DNA of 64,000 bases from Ailurus styani (taxonomy: Eukaryota > Chordata > Mammalia > Carnivora > Ailuridae). The stretch lies in assembly GCA_002007465.1 (NCBI GenBank), contig LNAC01000743.1:408407-472406 (forward strand), in the 5' to 3' direction. This document shows, piece by piece, positions 11,520-24,669 of the stretch. Below the pieces are notes generated by a model. The model did no database searches. It had not been told where the DNA came from and was given only the letters and a program-made list of their open reading frames with translations. Each line of letters starts with the position of its first letter. The stretch's first letter is position 1. Position numbers and translations under genes: made by a program.

Positions 11520-12045
11520 TACAGGGTTGCAGGGGTTTTGTCTCATGGTGCCAAAGAATGAATCTTATGGGCACAAAAGGGTGAAGTGAAGTGAAAGTTT
11601 ATTAAGTGAAGGTGAGAACAGAAAGGAAAGGAAAGGAAAGAAAAGAACTCTCTAGAGTGAAAAGGATCCCAAGTGGTTTGCCACTATGGGCTTTTAGTGG
11701 CAGTCTTTTATTGAGAACTGACTGGAAAGCTTGCAGCTTTGAGATTCTTTTGCCATCTTGGTTTAAACAAGGACTATTGATAACATCCTTAAAAGCTTAC
11801 TTCTTCTTTGAGGTCTGGCCATTTTCTGTGATTGCAATATAGCTGCAAACAAACAAAAAATCCAAAAAAACTCTTTAACATTCAGGGTGAGGTGTTCTGG
11901 TTTGCTCCCTTATCTCTGATTTTGTATGCTTCAGCATTTGGGATTTCTGTGAGTTTGGTCACATAGCCCCCCTGTGTGAGCCTAGTCAGGGGAGTCAGGG
12001 GCCTCCTATCTCTCCCTGCCTATACCTTAACCCTTTACTTCCTCA
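11520..12045. repeat. Unidentified interspersed-repeat candidate, possibly LTR-like
   Basis: Composition changes here: mixed purine blocks ((GGAAA)n-like at 11624-11645), 'agtttattaagtgaagg', and a G+C-richer stretch with 'acatagcccccctgtgtgag' and 'tcctatctctccctgcc'. The 'tttatt' near one end in antisense and the overall texture suggest a solo LTR of an old endogenous retrovirus on the minus strand, but I cannot name a family and see no clear TG...CA ends or TSD. An open frame at 11606-11842 has no protein features I recognise. Confidence 0.35.
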
Positions 12046-12451
12046 ATAATATTCTAATTTTATTTAAAACCAATTTTTAAACAGGTTCAAAATGTTTATT
12101 TTTAATGTTTTTATACTTGCATGCATATTATTAACTATATCAGGAAATCATTTCTACTGTTGGTCTTAAAATTTTAACAAAGAATTGTTTTGGTAATTGT
12201 CCAGATCAACATATGTCAAAGTGTTTGTAAACATGTAATTATTTTGTGTAAAAATAGACTTTTAATTATCCCAGGTCAAACATAATCTTAGTGTTTTCAA
12301 GGAAGTCCATAATGTAAGCCTGAATTTATTTTCCTGGGAAATAATGGTAATGATCTCTAATCCCTGGCACTATAATTGTGAGAAATTAATTTTAGCTGTG
12401 AAAATAGCTATATTATAAAGTATCTTAACCCAGCTTAGAGTACTTCTATTA

Positions 12452-12659
12452 GGGGCACCTGGGTGGCTCAGTCCTTAAGCGTCTGCCTTCCTCTCAGGTC
12501 ATGATCCCAGGGTCCTGGGATCCAGCCCCACGTGGAGACCGCATCTGGCTCCCTGCTCTGCAGGAAGCCTGCTTCTCCCTCTCTCATTCCCCCTGCTGGT
12601 GTTCCCTCTTTCACTGTGTGTCTCTCTGTCAAATAAATAAATTAAATCTTTTAAAAAAA
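12452..12659 (+). mobile_element. CAN SINE, older (arctoid-like) subfamily
   Basis: Head 'ggggcacctgggtggctcag' with 'ccttaagcgtctgcc' rather than the mustelid 'gggttaaagcctctgc'. A-rich tail. Flanks gagtacttct and gaatacttcc are a probable decayed TSD. Confidence 0.92.
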
Positions 12660-14404
12660 GGAATACTTCCACTGGATCATCCTCAAATTAGTGTCTGTTG
12701 ATTTTTGTTTTTTCCCATTATTTTTTTCCACCTCAGATTTGGAAGCAGAACAAGCTGTTAAATCAAAAAGAATTTTTTTATACTCCATTTCCTGTAGGAG
12801 ATTGCATGAGAAAATTTCAATAGAGGACTCTACTTTGATATCATAGGCAATAAAACCAGAAAAGCTACTGAGATCTTCCAAAATGTTGAGTTAAACAATA
12901 CATTCCCTATAGGGAAAGACTAATCACTACTCAAGAGTTAGCATATAACATAGGCTTGGTATGATTTTAGAAAAAAAATATATCACAGGAGAGAGGTTTT
13001 ATGGGTTATCAGTTTTCTACCTTATATATCTCAGTCATCACATTCTCTGAAAAATGAAGTTGAAAGTTTATTGCAATATATTACAGCTTACATTTGTTCA
13101 GTTAAATTAATATAACATGTTGGGAATAAGACAAACTATTGTATTTAACTTTATGAAACTCTTTTTTTAGCTTTCATTCCTGGACTAAAGAAAGGTACGG
13201 TAGAAATCAACATAAACCTTAATTATGATGTATATTTCATTTTAAAATGAATTGCTAATGTGTGTTTGTTTTAAGAAGTTTTGGCCTTTTCAATTATCAT
13301 AAAACACTGCAATTTCAACTGTTTCAAACACACTTTTAGTATGTTTAACATGAACCGATATCTAAAAAAGGTATTCAGTCAGTTTGGTGTCTTGTATAAC
13401 TGAAACTGGATGTTTTTTCCAAATTATGTATAATTACTATTTAGATAGAAAAATTAACATGACCTTATAGTCATTTCTTGACTTACTGTAATTACTTTTA
13501 AATCACCTTCAGATTTAATTATTCATTTTTCTTCTCTTACAGTTTAAGCATATTCAACATTTTGTCTGAGAAGGCATTCAAGATATAATTCTACTTTCTA
13601 TAATTTTATTCAAATTAGATTATAAATTCCATATGTTATTTATGTACCTAACAAAATAAGTATTTACATGCTTTGTGAACTTGTAAATAATATGCATTTT
13701 CTTTGCCAAATTATAATATATGATCACATGTGAAATCTATATGAGTTAAGATTAGCAGAAAACAAATTTCTTTAATTATGGAGTTTAAACAATCGGTTCA
13801 AATGCATATCATTTAATTGTGCTGATAAAGTTTTAAAATGCTCCAAGATATTTTGAATGCTCCAAAAGTATTTACACTCTGCATATACACACTTAATTTT
13901 TTATCATCCTCTTCATATTTGAAGATGGACTTGACATGTCATTCCATTATTTAAAACAATAATTTATTTCACTTCTTGCGCTTTTATTTTAAAGTGCAAT
14001 TTACAGTTCTTCGATATTTTGAACAAATGGCAGACATACTCAAAAAATAAATCTTCTTGAAATCAGTCATAAAAATCTAATTTGTTATATAAAGAACCTC
14101 ACCTTTAATCTTTAATCTTGTCATATCTATACTAACAGCATGCTTGTTTGTTCATTTGTTTTTTCTGTATTTAAATGTTTCTAATGTATTGGCCTATTTA
14201 TATTGTGCTGAAGCAGTTCTTGTGTGAGCCTGAATATGCAATGTTTATAGAGTAATTCAGGTGAAACTGGATGCATTGTATGTGTTTCATTTTGTCTCTT
14301 CCCTTCTTATTAGTTTTTGGGTATCCCCCGATAAATACTGTTCAGGAATTACAGCTATCTAATAGCTGTGGGAATGTGTTTGTGGTTGTGAAACAAAGTG
14401 AAGG
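12660..14404. other. Unassigned AT-rich intergenic sequence
   Basis: About 1.7 kb with dense stops in all frames. I see no SINE, L1 or LTR pattern and no coding signal. Confidence 0.5.
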
Positions 14405-17400
14405 TGCTATTATTATCATTATTATTATAGAAGTATAATTGAGATACAATGTTACATTATTTTGAGGCACACAACATAGTGATACAATAATTCTATGGAA
14501 TACTCAGCACTTACTATAAGTATAGTCACCATCTATTCCCATAAAATATTATTAACTATATTTTCTATGTTGTACTTTTCATCTTTGTGACATATTAATT
14601 TTATAATTAGAAGTTTGTATCTCTTAACCCCATTTATCTATTACCCCCACCCCCCAACTCAGTTCCCCTCTGGCAACCACCAATTTGTCTTCTGTATTTT
14701 AGAGTACGTTTTTGTGATTTTTTGTTCATTTGTTTCATGTTTAGATTTCACATAAAACTGAAATCATATGGTATTTCTCACTCCCTGTCTGACTTAGTTC
14801 CCTTATCATAATACTTTCTAGGGCAATTTATGTGGTTGCAAATTGCAACATCTCACTTTTTTATGACTAAGTAATATTTGTTTTTATACATATACCACAT
14901 CTTTATCTCTTCATCTATCAGTGGACACTTAGGTTGCTAACATATCATAGCTATTATAAATAATGCTAAAATAAACAGAAGTGTGCTTGCATTCTTTCAA
15001 ATTAGTGTATTTTTTTTCTTTGGTTAAATACACAGTGGTGGAATTACTGGGTCATATGGTATTTCTATTTTTAATTTTTTGAAGAACTACATAGTGTTTG
15101 GCACAGTGGCTGCACCAGCATACATTCCTACCAATAGTGCACAAGGTTTTTTTTTTTTCTCCACACCCTTGCCAACATTTGTTGTTTCTTGTGTTTTCTA
15201 TTTTATCCATTCTAACAGGTGTGAAGTGATATCTCTTTGTGTGCCAATATATATCCCCACCAATAATACACAAGGGTTGACTTTTCTATGCATCCTTGTC
15301 AACATTTATCATTTCTTGTATTTTTCATACTAGCCATTCTGACTGGCATGAGGTGATATCTCATTTTATCTTTGAGTGGAATTTTCCTGATTATTAGTGA
15401 CTTGGTGCATCTTTCACGTGTCTGTTGATAATCTGTATATCTTCTTTAAAACTGTATCCATGTCCTCTGCTCATTTTTTAATCTGGCTGTTTGGTTTTGG
15501 TTTTAAGTTGTATAGATTCTTTATATATTTTTTATGTTAACCCCTATGAGATATATCATTTGCAAATATATTCTCCCATTCAGTAGGCTGCCTTTTCATT
15601 TTGTTGATAGTTTCCTTTGCTTTGCAAGACCTTTTTTGTTTTGGTGTTGTCCCAGTACTTAATTTTTGCTTTTGTTTTCTTAACCTGAGGAGATATGTCC
15701 GTAAAAATGTTGCTGGGGTATATTTCCAAGAGATTGTTGCCTACATTTTCTTTTAGGAGTTTTATGATATCAGGTCTCATATTTAGGCCTTTAATCCAGT
15801 TTGAATTTATTTTTGTTTATGGTACAATAAAGTGGTCCATTTTCATTATTTTGTAAGTAGTTGTCCTGCTTTCCCAAACCATTTATTGAAAAAACTGTCT
15901 TTTCCCCCACTGAATCTTCTTCCTTGATTTGCCATAGATTTAATGACCATATATATGTGGGTTTACTTCTGGGATTTTGATCCTGTTTAGTGATCTGTGT
16001 GTCTATTTTTGTACTAGTGCCCTACTATTTGATTACTATAGCTTTGTAGTGTATCTTGAAATCTGGGACTGATAACTCCAGCTTTGTTCTTCTTTTTTCA
16101 AGTTTTCTTTTGTGGTTTTATACACGTTTTAGGATCATTTGTACTATTGTGAAAAATGCTATTGGTATTATAATAGTGATTACAATGAATCTGTAAATTG
16201 CTCTGGCTGGTATGGACATTTTGACAACATTAATTTTTCTAACCCATGAGCATGGTATGGATTCCCATTTGTTTGTGTTGTCTTCAATTTCTTTCATCAA
16301 TATCTTATAGTTTTCAAAGTATAGGTCTTTAACTTCCTTGGTTGAATTTATTCCTAGCTATTTTTTTGGTGCAATTCCATATGTGATTATTTTCTTAATT
16401 TCTCATTGTGCTACTTCATTATTAGTGTATGGAAATGCAAAATATTTATGTATATTAATTTTGTATCCTATAACTTTACTGAATTCATTTATCAGTTCTA
16501 ATAGTTTTTGGGTGGAATCTGGTGTTATGGATATAAAACCCTATATCATGTATCATGTCATCTGAAAATATCAGCAGTTTTACTTTTATTTGCCAATTTG
16601 AGTGCTTTCTTTCTTGTCTGATCACTGTAACTATGACTTCCAGTACTGTGTTGAATATAGTGTGAGAATGGATGTCCTTATCTTGTTCCTGATCTTAGAA
16701 GAAAAGCTTTCATTATTTTACCATTGGATACAATGTTCGCTGTGAGTTTTTAAGATATGACCTCTTTAATATTGGTATATGTTCCCTCTGAATCTACTTT
16801 GTTGCACAAATGTATTTTGTTAAGTATGTTTCCTACATCTATTGAAATGATCCTGTGGTTTTTATCTTTACTTTCATTAATGTGATGTATTCCATTAACT
16901 GATGTGTCAACATTGAACTACTTTTCATCTTTGGAATCAATTTCAATTGATCACAGTAAATGATCCTTTTAATGTATTGTTAAATTTGGTCTCCTAATAT
17001 TTTTATAAGGGTTTTTTGCATCTATGATCATCAGAGATATTGGCCCATAGTTCTCTTTTTCTGTCGTGTCTTTATCTGGTTTTGACATCAGGGTAATGGT
17101 CTCATAGAATAAATGTGGATGTTTTCCTTCCTCTTCTATTTTTTGGAATAGTTTGAGAGAAAAAGCATTAACTCTTCTTTAAATGTTTGATAAAATATAC
17201 CTGTGAAGCCATCTTATCCTGGATTCTTCTTTGTTTGGAGTTTTTGATTATTCATTCAATTTCATTATTCAGAGTCAGTCTGTCTAAATTTTATATTTCT
17301 TCCTGATTCAGTTTTGGAAGATTGCATTTCTAGGAATTTATCCATTTGTTCTAGGTTGTCCAGTTTCTTGGCATATGATTTTTCATAATATTCTCTTATA

Positions 17401-17915
17401 ATCCCTTATATTTCTATGATGTCGCTTGTTATTTCTCCTCCTTGATTTCTTTGATTTATTTGGGACCTCTTTTTTTCCTAATGAGTCAGACTAAAGAATT
17501 ATCAATTTATCTTTTCAAAGAGCCAGATCTTGTTTTCATTGACCTTTTCTATTTTGTTTTGTTTTTGTTGTTGTCTCTATTTCATTTATTGTCACTCTAA
17601 TCCTTATAATTTTCTCACTTCTAGGAGCTTTGGAGTTTGCTCTTTTGCTGGCCCTGTTAGGTGTAAAGTTGTTTATTTGATATTTTTCTTGTTTCTTGAG
17701 TTAGGAAAGCATTGCTATAAACTTCCTTCTAAGAACTGTTTTTGCTGCATACCCAAGATTTTGTACTGTTGTTTCCTTTTTCACTATCCATGTATTTTTT
17801 TATTTCTTCTTTGATTTTTTTATTGACCCAGTGGTTTTTTAGTAGCACATTATTGAACCTTCATGTGTATACTTTTTTCTTGATTTTTTTTTTAAATTGA
17901 TTTCAAGTTTCATGA
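14405..17915 (-). mobile_element. Older LINE-1 (L1M-like) on minus strand
   Basis: Starts at the 3' end with (TTA)n-like tail, then 3' UTR ('aattgagatacaatgttaca', 'agtatagtcaccatctattc') and antisense ORF2 through RT to the endonuclease region ('gatttcaagtttcatgaatgg'). The RT motif near 16545 reads F-S-D-D on the minus strand, the least altered of those in this window, but stops elsewhere disable the frame. More diverged than the carnivore L1 copies. Contains an internal duplication at 15119-15363 and ends against a SINE remnant. Confidence 0.85.
15119..15363 (-). repeat. Diverged tandem duplication of about 120 bases inside L1 ORF2
   Basis: Units at about 15119-15239 and 15245-15363 both contain, in order, 'ccaccaataatacacaag' or its match, 'cttgtcaacatttatcattt' or its match, and 'ggtgatatctcattt' or its match. 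L1 has this block once. Confidence 0.75.
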
Positions 17916-18040
17916 ATGGTAGGCAAGGGAGAGGGAGGAGCAGGGAGCCAAATGTGGAGCTCATTCCCAGGTCCCTGTGATCATGACCTGAGCTGAGCTG
18001 AAGGCAGATGCTTAACCAACTGAGCTACCCAGGCAACCCA
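17916..18040 (-). mobile_element. Partial CAN SINE
   Basis: Reverse complement SINE body and head ('atcatgacctgagctgag', 'aaccaactgagctaccc') with no T-rich start; the 3' tail of the SINE is missing or was lost at the junction with the L1. Confidence 0.8.
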
Positions 18041-19000
18041 ATTTGTTTTATTATATTTGTTTGCAAGTATATTTTCCTTTTTTGGTACATGTTTAATTCA
18101 AGACTGAGTTTCAGGTAAAATATATTAATTACATTTTCCATTTTCATTGATGTTTATCATTTGAGCAGTAGAATATCAACTGGTTTTTTTGCCTGCAGTC
18201 ATTTTTCCGCTTTCCACAGTAATGCTCAGCTTCCCAAGCTGATTTTTAACATAAACTTACAGTGTTTTATTAGACAACCCTTTCCTTTCTGGCTCTCAGA
18301 TAACTCTCAAAGATCTGTTCTTGAGCTAGTTTCCCATACCTGTTGTTAGTACTAAATAATCAGTTATAATTAGGAATTCATTGCTTTAGACTTGAGATGT
18401 TGAATTTGAATCAGGAACTGCTTAGGGATGAACGTGGGAGATGGGGAAGCAGCGTGAGGTAGAAGTTCCTAAGAGAGACTAGAAAAATGGATAATCTTTC
18501 AGTCAAATTAATCACCTCACCTATCTTCATCTGAATACTTAGTTAAGAAGAGTTTGTGAACATAAAACATAATTCATTCTTATGCGTGATAGATACGGAA
18601 CTTTTCATATGTCAGTTAGTAGGGAAAATAATGCCTTCTCACACTTCTTTTTTTTCATGGCTGGGAGTTAATGAAAATGCATGTATAACTTTTTAAATGA
18701 CAAATTTATTCCAAAGGCCATAATATTAATCCCTTTATGTTAATCAAATAGCTCCCTAAATTCTCAAACCAAAGGACAAAATCAAAATGCAGTTTTGTTA
18801 GTTTTCTGTTAAATTACTAACAGTAGACTAGAATGACATAGAAAAAATATGTGTGAAAGGAATTAAGTTTTATCAGAGCATTTGGATATTTTAACTTTGA
18901 AAATTACCTTCTTCAGGTAATATGGAACAATTCCATGTCACCATATTCATTATATATTATACATAGACACATGGAACTAGAAAAATGTGTTTTATGGTAA
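18041..19000. other. Unassigned AT-rich sequence
   Basis: No recognised element or credible open frame. The frame at 18161-18349 has no known motif. Confidence 0.5.
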
Positions 19001-19016
19001 AATTGTATTGCTTTTT

Positions 19017-19211
19017 TTTTAAAGATTTTATTTATTTATTTCACAGAGGGAGAGAGATCACAAGGAGGCAGAGAGGCAGGCAGAGAGAGGGGGGGGGGAA
19101 GCAGGCTCCCCGCTGAGCAGGGAGCGCGATGCGGGCCTCGATCCCAGGACCCTGAGATCATGACCTGAGCCGAAAGCAGAGGCTTTAACCCACTGAGCCA
19201 CCCAGGCGCCC
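19017..19211 (-). mobile_element. CAN SINE, mustelid type
   Basis: Well-preserved reverse complement SINE including a G run (19090-19099). Perfect 16-base TSD, aattgtattgcttttt, at 19001-19016 and 19212-19227. Confidence 0.96.
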
Positions 19212-19227
19212 AATTGTATTGCTTTTT

Positions 19228-21724
19228 AATGTTTTTTTTTCCATAATGAAAGGGAAACAAGAAACCAATTTTATGTTATTTATCACACAAAACTAGACTA
19301 GGAAAGAAAAATCTCTGTATCTCTCTGAGGCTATGCAGTATTATTAAAGTTAGAAAATGGGTATGGCACTGCAGTGTTCTCATTGTGATAAAAGTGGCAT
19401 AGCTTTGAAACAGTATATAATCTGTGAATAAGGAATGCATTCTTTTAAGTTTATGTTCTAGTTTGATACTACTTTCCTTTTTAAAAATCCATGTAGGTGA
19501 GATAAATGACATTACTAAGTGACATATTCATTGCTTACTGATAAGACATGACTTACTTGTTTAAATGAGCCATAAACATTGATAAGATTCTGAATACTTA
19601 TTTCTGCTACAACTTATTAAATAGTAGTCTTTATTTCATAATGGATAATGTTAATATGATTAATAATATTTTTGTCTTGCATTTGGTTCCATTTGAGTGA
19701 TATAATGAAAGTAAAATATTGTGTTTCTTTACTTCCATTTATAGGTCCCACACCAAAATCTGGGTTCATAATGAGGGAAATTTTTTGATTGAAATAAACT
19801 TTGAAAATATTTTGAGATACATACGAAAACTGATTTTTGAAACAGTAATTTTCTCATTAGGTAAATTGTTGATCTGAGAACATTACCCAGAAGTCTTAAA
19901 TTTTACACCTTATTGTAATTCATTTTGATCAGCACTGTCAAATGGAAATAAAATAAAGTGTGTAATTATAAGCTGTCTAGGACATATTTGAAAAAAGCAA
20001 AAATAAGCAGGTGAAATTGATTTTATTGATGTTTCATTTAATGCAGTGTATCCAAACAAAATATAATCATTCCACCATGCTATCATTATAAAAATTAATA
20101 TATTTTGCATCCTTTTCATATTAAGCCTTGAAATTTGATATGTATTTTACAGGTACAATACATCTATCTCAATTACAACTAGCCAGATTTCATATATTCA
20201 ATAACTATGTGTGACTGGCAGCTATTGTATCAGCACAGCTTTAGATCCTTCTCAAAGAAGAATTAACTGCTGAGTTTGGGCTGCAGAGAAAAATGTTTTG
20301 GTGTACATTGGTTTGATGTTATAACCCTGAAGAAAAAAAAATACCCTGAAGCCCTCGAATTTACACATGCTCAGCTGAGAACATTTTCTCCCTGACTGGC
20401 CTAAATTCAAAGAAAAAAGAAAACATTTGGGAAACATACTCTGCTTGACTTTTACTGCCAGTGGGGGGAAAAATATTAAATGTGAAACAGAAAAAGGCTG
20501 TATAGATCAAAGTCAACACTTTTGATTGCAGATTTTGTGCCCTATGTTTGAGGCTCTTAAAAACCACAATTCATTGCAGTTTGATTTCTTTGAAATTCTT
20601 GAGTAGTTTCAAAAGTACCTACCAATAGAGAACACTGATAGGCACCAGTTAATCTAGAGGCTATACATGAATAGATGATTTTAGAAAGTGTATTGTATAT
20701 AGTGTTTTATTCTAGTCAATATGTAATACTACCAGAATTGGAGCCAGTAGGCTGAAAAGTTTCTGCCCTTCAGCTCATATAAAATATAATACTTCAATTG
20801 TAATAGATTAGTAAAATCATTTATTATGTTAATGTGAATATAAGAATATTTATTTCCAAAGGCATATAATATCTTAAATCTAAAATATTGATATAATTGA
20901 TGTGTATATGTGGTATTCATGGTGCTCATGTTTAAAGGATGTATTTCTTAGAATTAAGGTATAACAAAAATTTGCAATAGTGCTGTGTACCACAGACAAT
21001 TCAAAGCACCAATTTCTTCACTTGATAATCATTTATTAGTGATCCAAAATATCACCAAACTAAAAATAGAAAACACCTTACAAAGTGATGATATACAGTG
21101 CTCGTTTAAGAGGGCAACATTCTATGATACACAACTTGCCATTTATACAGAAACAGTCCCATGCATGATAAGGACTCTTTGTATTATATTACTTCTGTTA
21201 TTAATTATTGTGCATAACTCCATACTAGTAATTAGACAACTTCAGTAACATGGATGGTTTTATGGAAAAAGTTAAAATGATTACACCCAAATAAATTTCT
21301 ATCTTAAGAATAAATATAATTAAAGAAGTTAAAAAAAATAAGGGCAACATTCAACTAAATTCAGGAATGTTTTATATTCTTAAATAAAATCATATAGAAT
21401 TATATCATTGCTTACTGGTAAATATGAGGATGAGAATATTTAGCTATTATTCAGAATCCAAATGAAATTTAGAAAATACATTCTAACAGTTTGCAGCCTG
21501 GAGAAAGTGACTATTGGATGCTTTACACAGTTTGAATTTATACCAAGTTAACAAAGTTTTATTTTCTTTGATGTGACTTTTTATTGCTATTCTCCAAATG
21601 TAATAATATCTTAGAATATTAGAGGGAAGAAATTAGGGAACTTTAGGGAACCCACACTAAACATTTTCGAAATATATTTTCTGGAGCTATTTTAAGTTTT
21701 TTTCTGGTGTATTTAAAATATAGA
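19228..21724. other. Unassigned AT-rich intergenic sequence
   Basis: About 2.5 kb with no L1, SINE or LTR pattern that I can recognise and no convincing coding frame (short frames of 60-90 codons lack any known domain). Bases 20230-20580 are less AT-rich than the rest and would be the first place to look for conserved non-coding sequence. Confidence 0.5.
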
Positions 21725-21932
21725 GGGGGTGCTTGGGTGGCTCCTGGTTTCAATTCATGTCTGATCTCATGGCTCATGAGATTGACCCCCACATTGGGCT
21801 CCACATTCAGAGGGAGTCTGGTTGGATATTCTCTCCCTCTGCTCCTTCCCCCATTCTCTCTCTCCTTTTATCTCTCTCTTTCCCTTTATCTCTATTCTCT
21901 CTCTTAAACAAATAAATTTAAAAAAATAAACT
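21725..21932 (+). mobile_element. Old, diverged CAN SINE
   Basis: Decayed head 'ggtgcttgggtggctc', 'attgacccccacattgggct', long CT-rich run and 'aacaaataaatttaaaaaaa' tail. No certain TSD. Confidence 0.8.
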
Positions 21933-21934
21933 AT

Positions 21935-22628
21935 AAAAATAAGAGAATTTTGGAAAGTAACAAAAAGAAGAAAAATTCTTGTCAGCAAATGTCAGAATAT
22001 GTAAAGCTTTAACAATAAAAAGATGGTAGCTGTGCAGAAATTGATAGATCAAAGTAGTAAAATAGTACTGAAACTGAGGATAATACATATCTGAAATTAA
22101 TATACAGTTCAAAAATAATTAAAACCAGAGATGGAAATACAATGCTGAGAATGCGTGCAAAGTTTTTGGAAAACGATCTTTGTTCCAAACTACAGATCCA
22201 AGAAAATTCTAGTAGATATGACTAGAAACCTGAGGCCATAAAATTTAGAAGAAAATATAAGTGGATATTAATCAAAGACATATGCTTCATTAAGATTTTT
22301 ATTCTTGAATATCTTTTAGTTAGTTGTGAAGCTAGTCCCAAATAATTCTAATAAAAAATATTTATTTGGATTGAATTACTGAAATTAATTTTTATAGTAC
22401 ACTATGGAAATCACTGCTACTTCTGGTTAGTTTTACCAAAAGTTTCAATTCTAAAATGGTTCTGTTGTCATTAATTTAGACAACTCTTGAAAGGAAGGAT
22501 GATTATAGAAGGCAAGATATGGAGCAAAAAGTAATAGCTATTTTATTTTTTAATATTGATGATAATGATAACAATGATCACCAACTTTTAATGAGCAGGT
22601 ATAAAACATAACTCATTACTCATATTTC
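21935..22628. other. Unassigned AT-rich sequence
   Basis: No recognised element. 22540-22620 has a weak resemblance to old MIR/L2-type sequence, too faint to call. Confidence 0.45.
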
Positions 22629-22640
22629 AAAACAACAACA

Positions 22641-22837
22641 GGGGCGCCTGGGTGGCTCAGTGGGTCAAAACCTCTGCCTTCTGCTCAGGTCATGATCTCA
22701 GGGTCCTGGGATCGAGCCCCACACCGGGCTCCCTGCTTAGCGGGGAGCCAGCTTTCTCCTCTCTGCCTGCCTTTCTGCCTACTTGTGATGTCTCTCTCTC
22801 TCCATCAAAAAAAAAAAAAACCAAAAAACAAACAAAC
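22641..22837 (+). mobile_element. CAN SINE, mustelid type
   Basis: Complete SINE with an A14 run broken into (CAAA)n. Flanks aaacaacaaca at about 22630-22640 and 22838-22848 are a probable TSD, though the A-rich context weakens it. Confidence 0.93.
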
Positions 22838-22885
22838 AAACAACAACAAATGAAATGGGTCACTTTCAAATGGTGGATTATTTTT

Positions 22886-22987
22886 ATTTATTTATTTATT
22901 TTTATTTTTTCAGTGAACCAAGATTCATTGTTTATGCACAATAACCAGTGCTCCATGCAATACCTGCCCTCCTTAATTCCCACCACC
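22886..22987 (-). mobile_element. Very short 5'-truncated L1 3' UTR insertion
   Basis: About 100 bases: T-rich start then 'cagtgaaccaagattcattg' and 'ccagtgctccatgcaata', the reverse of the 'cttggatcactg' lineage 3' end. Flanked by ggattattttta and ggatatttttaa, a probable TSD. Confidence 0.8.
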
Positions 22988-23127
22988 AGGATATTTTTAA
23001 ATAGAGGTTACATAATTTCTTCTAATAATGCTTGATTAAATTGGCTTGCATTTGTACATGGAATTCTATTGTTTCTTTAATGCTAATATAGCTTGAGTGT
23101 AGAGTTTTCTAAAAGCCTTCAAAATAA

Positions 23128-24167
23128 TTTTTGGGACTTCATCAAGATAAAAAGCTTCTGCACAACAAAGGAAACAGTCAACAAAACAAAGAGGCCATCC
23201 ATGGAATGGGAGAAGATATTTGCAAATGACACTACAGACAAAGGGTTTATATCCAAGATCTATAAAGAACTCCTCAAATTCAACATACAAAAAACAGATA
23301 ATCATGTCAAAAATGAACAAACACTTCTCCAAAGAAGACATACAAATGGCTAACAGACACATGAAAAAATGTTCATCATCACTAGCTATCAGGGAAACTC
23401 ACATCAAAACCTCATTGAGATACCACCTTATACCAGTTAGAATGGCAAAAATCAAAAGGATAGGAAAAAACAAGTGTTGGAGATGATGTGGAGAAAGGAG
23501 GACCCTCTTACACTGTTGGTGGGAATGTAAGATGGTGCAGTCACTATGGAAAACAGTGTGAAGATTCCTCAAAAAATTAAAAATAGAGCTACCCTATGAC
23601 CCTGCAATTGCACTACTGGATATTAACCTCAAAGATACAGATGTAGTGAAAAGAAGGGCCATATGTACCCCAATGTTCATAAAAACAATGTCGACAATTG
23701 TTAAACTATTGAAAGAGCCGAGATGCACTTCAACAGACAAATGGATAAAGAAGATGTGGTCCATATATACAATGGAATATTACACATCCATCAGAAAGGA
23801 TAAATACCCAACTTTTGTATCAACATGGACGGGACTGGAGGAGATTATGGTGAGTGAAATAAGTCAAGCAGAGAATGTCAATTATCATATGGTTTCACTT
23901 AATTGTGGAACATAAGGAATAAAATGGAGGACTCCAGGAGAAGGAAAGGAAAAGTGAATTGGGGTAAATAGAAGGGGGAGATGAAAGATGAGAGACTGTG
24001 GATTCTGAGAGACAAACTGAGGGTTATGGAGAGGAGAGGAGAGGGTAAGGGGATGGGATGGGTGAACCTTGTGTTGGGTATTAAGAAGGGAATGCATTGC
24101 ATGGAGCAATGGGTGTGGTGCATAAACAATGAATCTTGGATCACTGAAAAAAAAGAGTGGGGGGAAA
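23128..24167 (+). mobile_element. 5'-truncated LINE-1 (ORF2 C-terminus and 3' UTR)
   Basis: Begins at 'tgggacttcatcaagataaa' of ORF2 and runs through the C-terminal part (frames at 23093-23486 and 23646-23915 carry pieces such as STDKWIKKMWSIYTMEYYTS) and the 3' UTR to A8, gagtgggggg, A7. Flanks aaaagccttcaaaat (23111-23125) and aaaagcttgcacaat (24168-24182) are a probable TSD. Same 3' UTR lineage and nearly the same extent as the nested copy at 60766-61608. Confidence 0.88.
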
Positions 24168-24244
24168 AAAAGCTTGCACAATCCTCTTTTTCTCCCTAAC
24201 ACTTCCATATAAAGACCTCTTGACAGCTCTCTTTCCCTTTAGCT

Positions 24245-24370
24245 TCATTTTATTCAACAATCATTGTTGGGTACATGGAACATGCCAGACACTATACTAA
24301 GTTCTCTTCCTTCATGTTTTAATTGGTCTCCATTAGGCAAGGGGTAACAGGAGAGAAAATTAATAGTATA
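24245..24370 (+). repeat. Possible L2 LINE fragment
   Basis: 'ttattcaacaatcattgttg' then 'acatgccagacactatacta' follows the order of the well-known L2 3' region. Divergence is high. Confidence 0.45.
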
Positions 24371-24669
24371 TACAAATTTATGGGTGTAAGTAAGATAGAA
24401 GTAGAGATAAATTATTTATTAATAGCAGAAAATAAGATTTTTAATATTAGTGTTTCATATTTTTGTAAGAAGATTTGCCATACTCTAACCTTGTTTCAGT
24501 AAAATATAGAGATAAATCTTGAATGAGATTTCTAGAAAAAAAACTATATCATAATTTTTAACACATTCTCACAATATTCAGAAACAAAGTATAAGCCAGA
24601 GAGTCTGCCTGAGTGGCTCACTTGAGATTGTATTCTTGCATGTCTGCTAAAAGATTGCATTTCAGTTTT

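Noticed and set aside
20230..20580. Possible exon or processed pseudogene because of lower AT content
   Set aside because: No frame over about 70 codons, no poly(A) or TSD, no recognisable protein.
24600..24660. 'gtctgcctgagtggctcact' resembling a SINE head
   Set aside because: Only about 25 bases match and no body or tail follows before the next SINE; too short to call.
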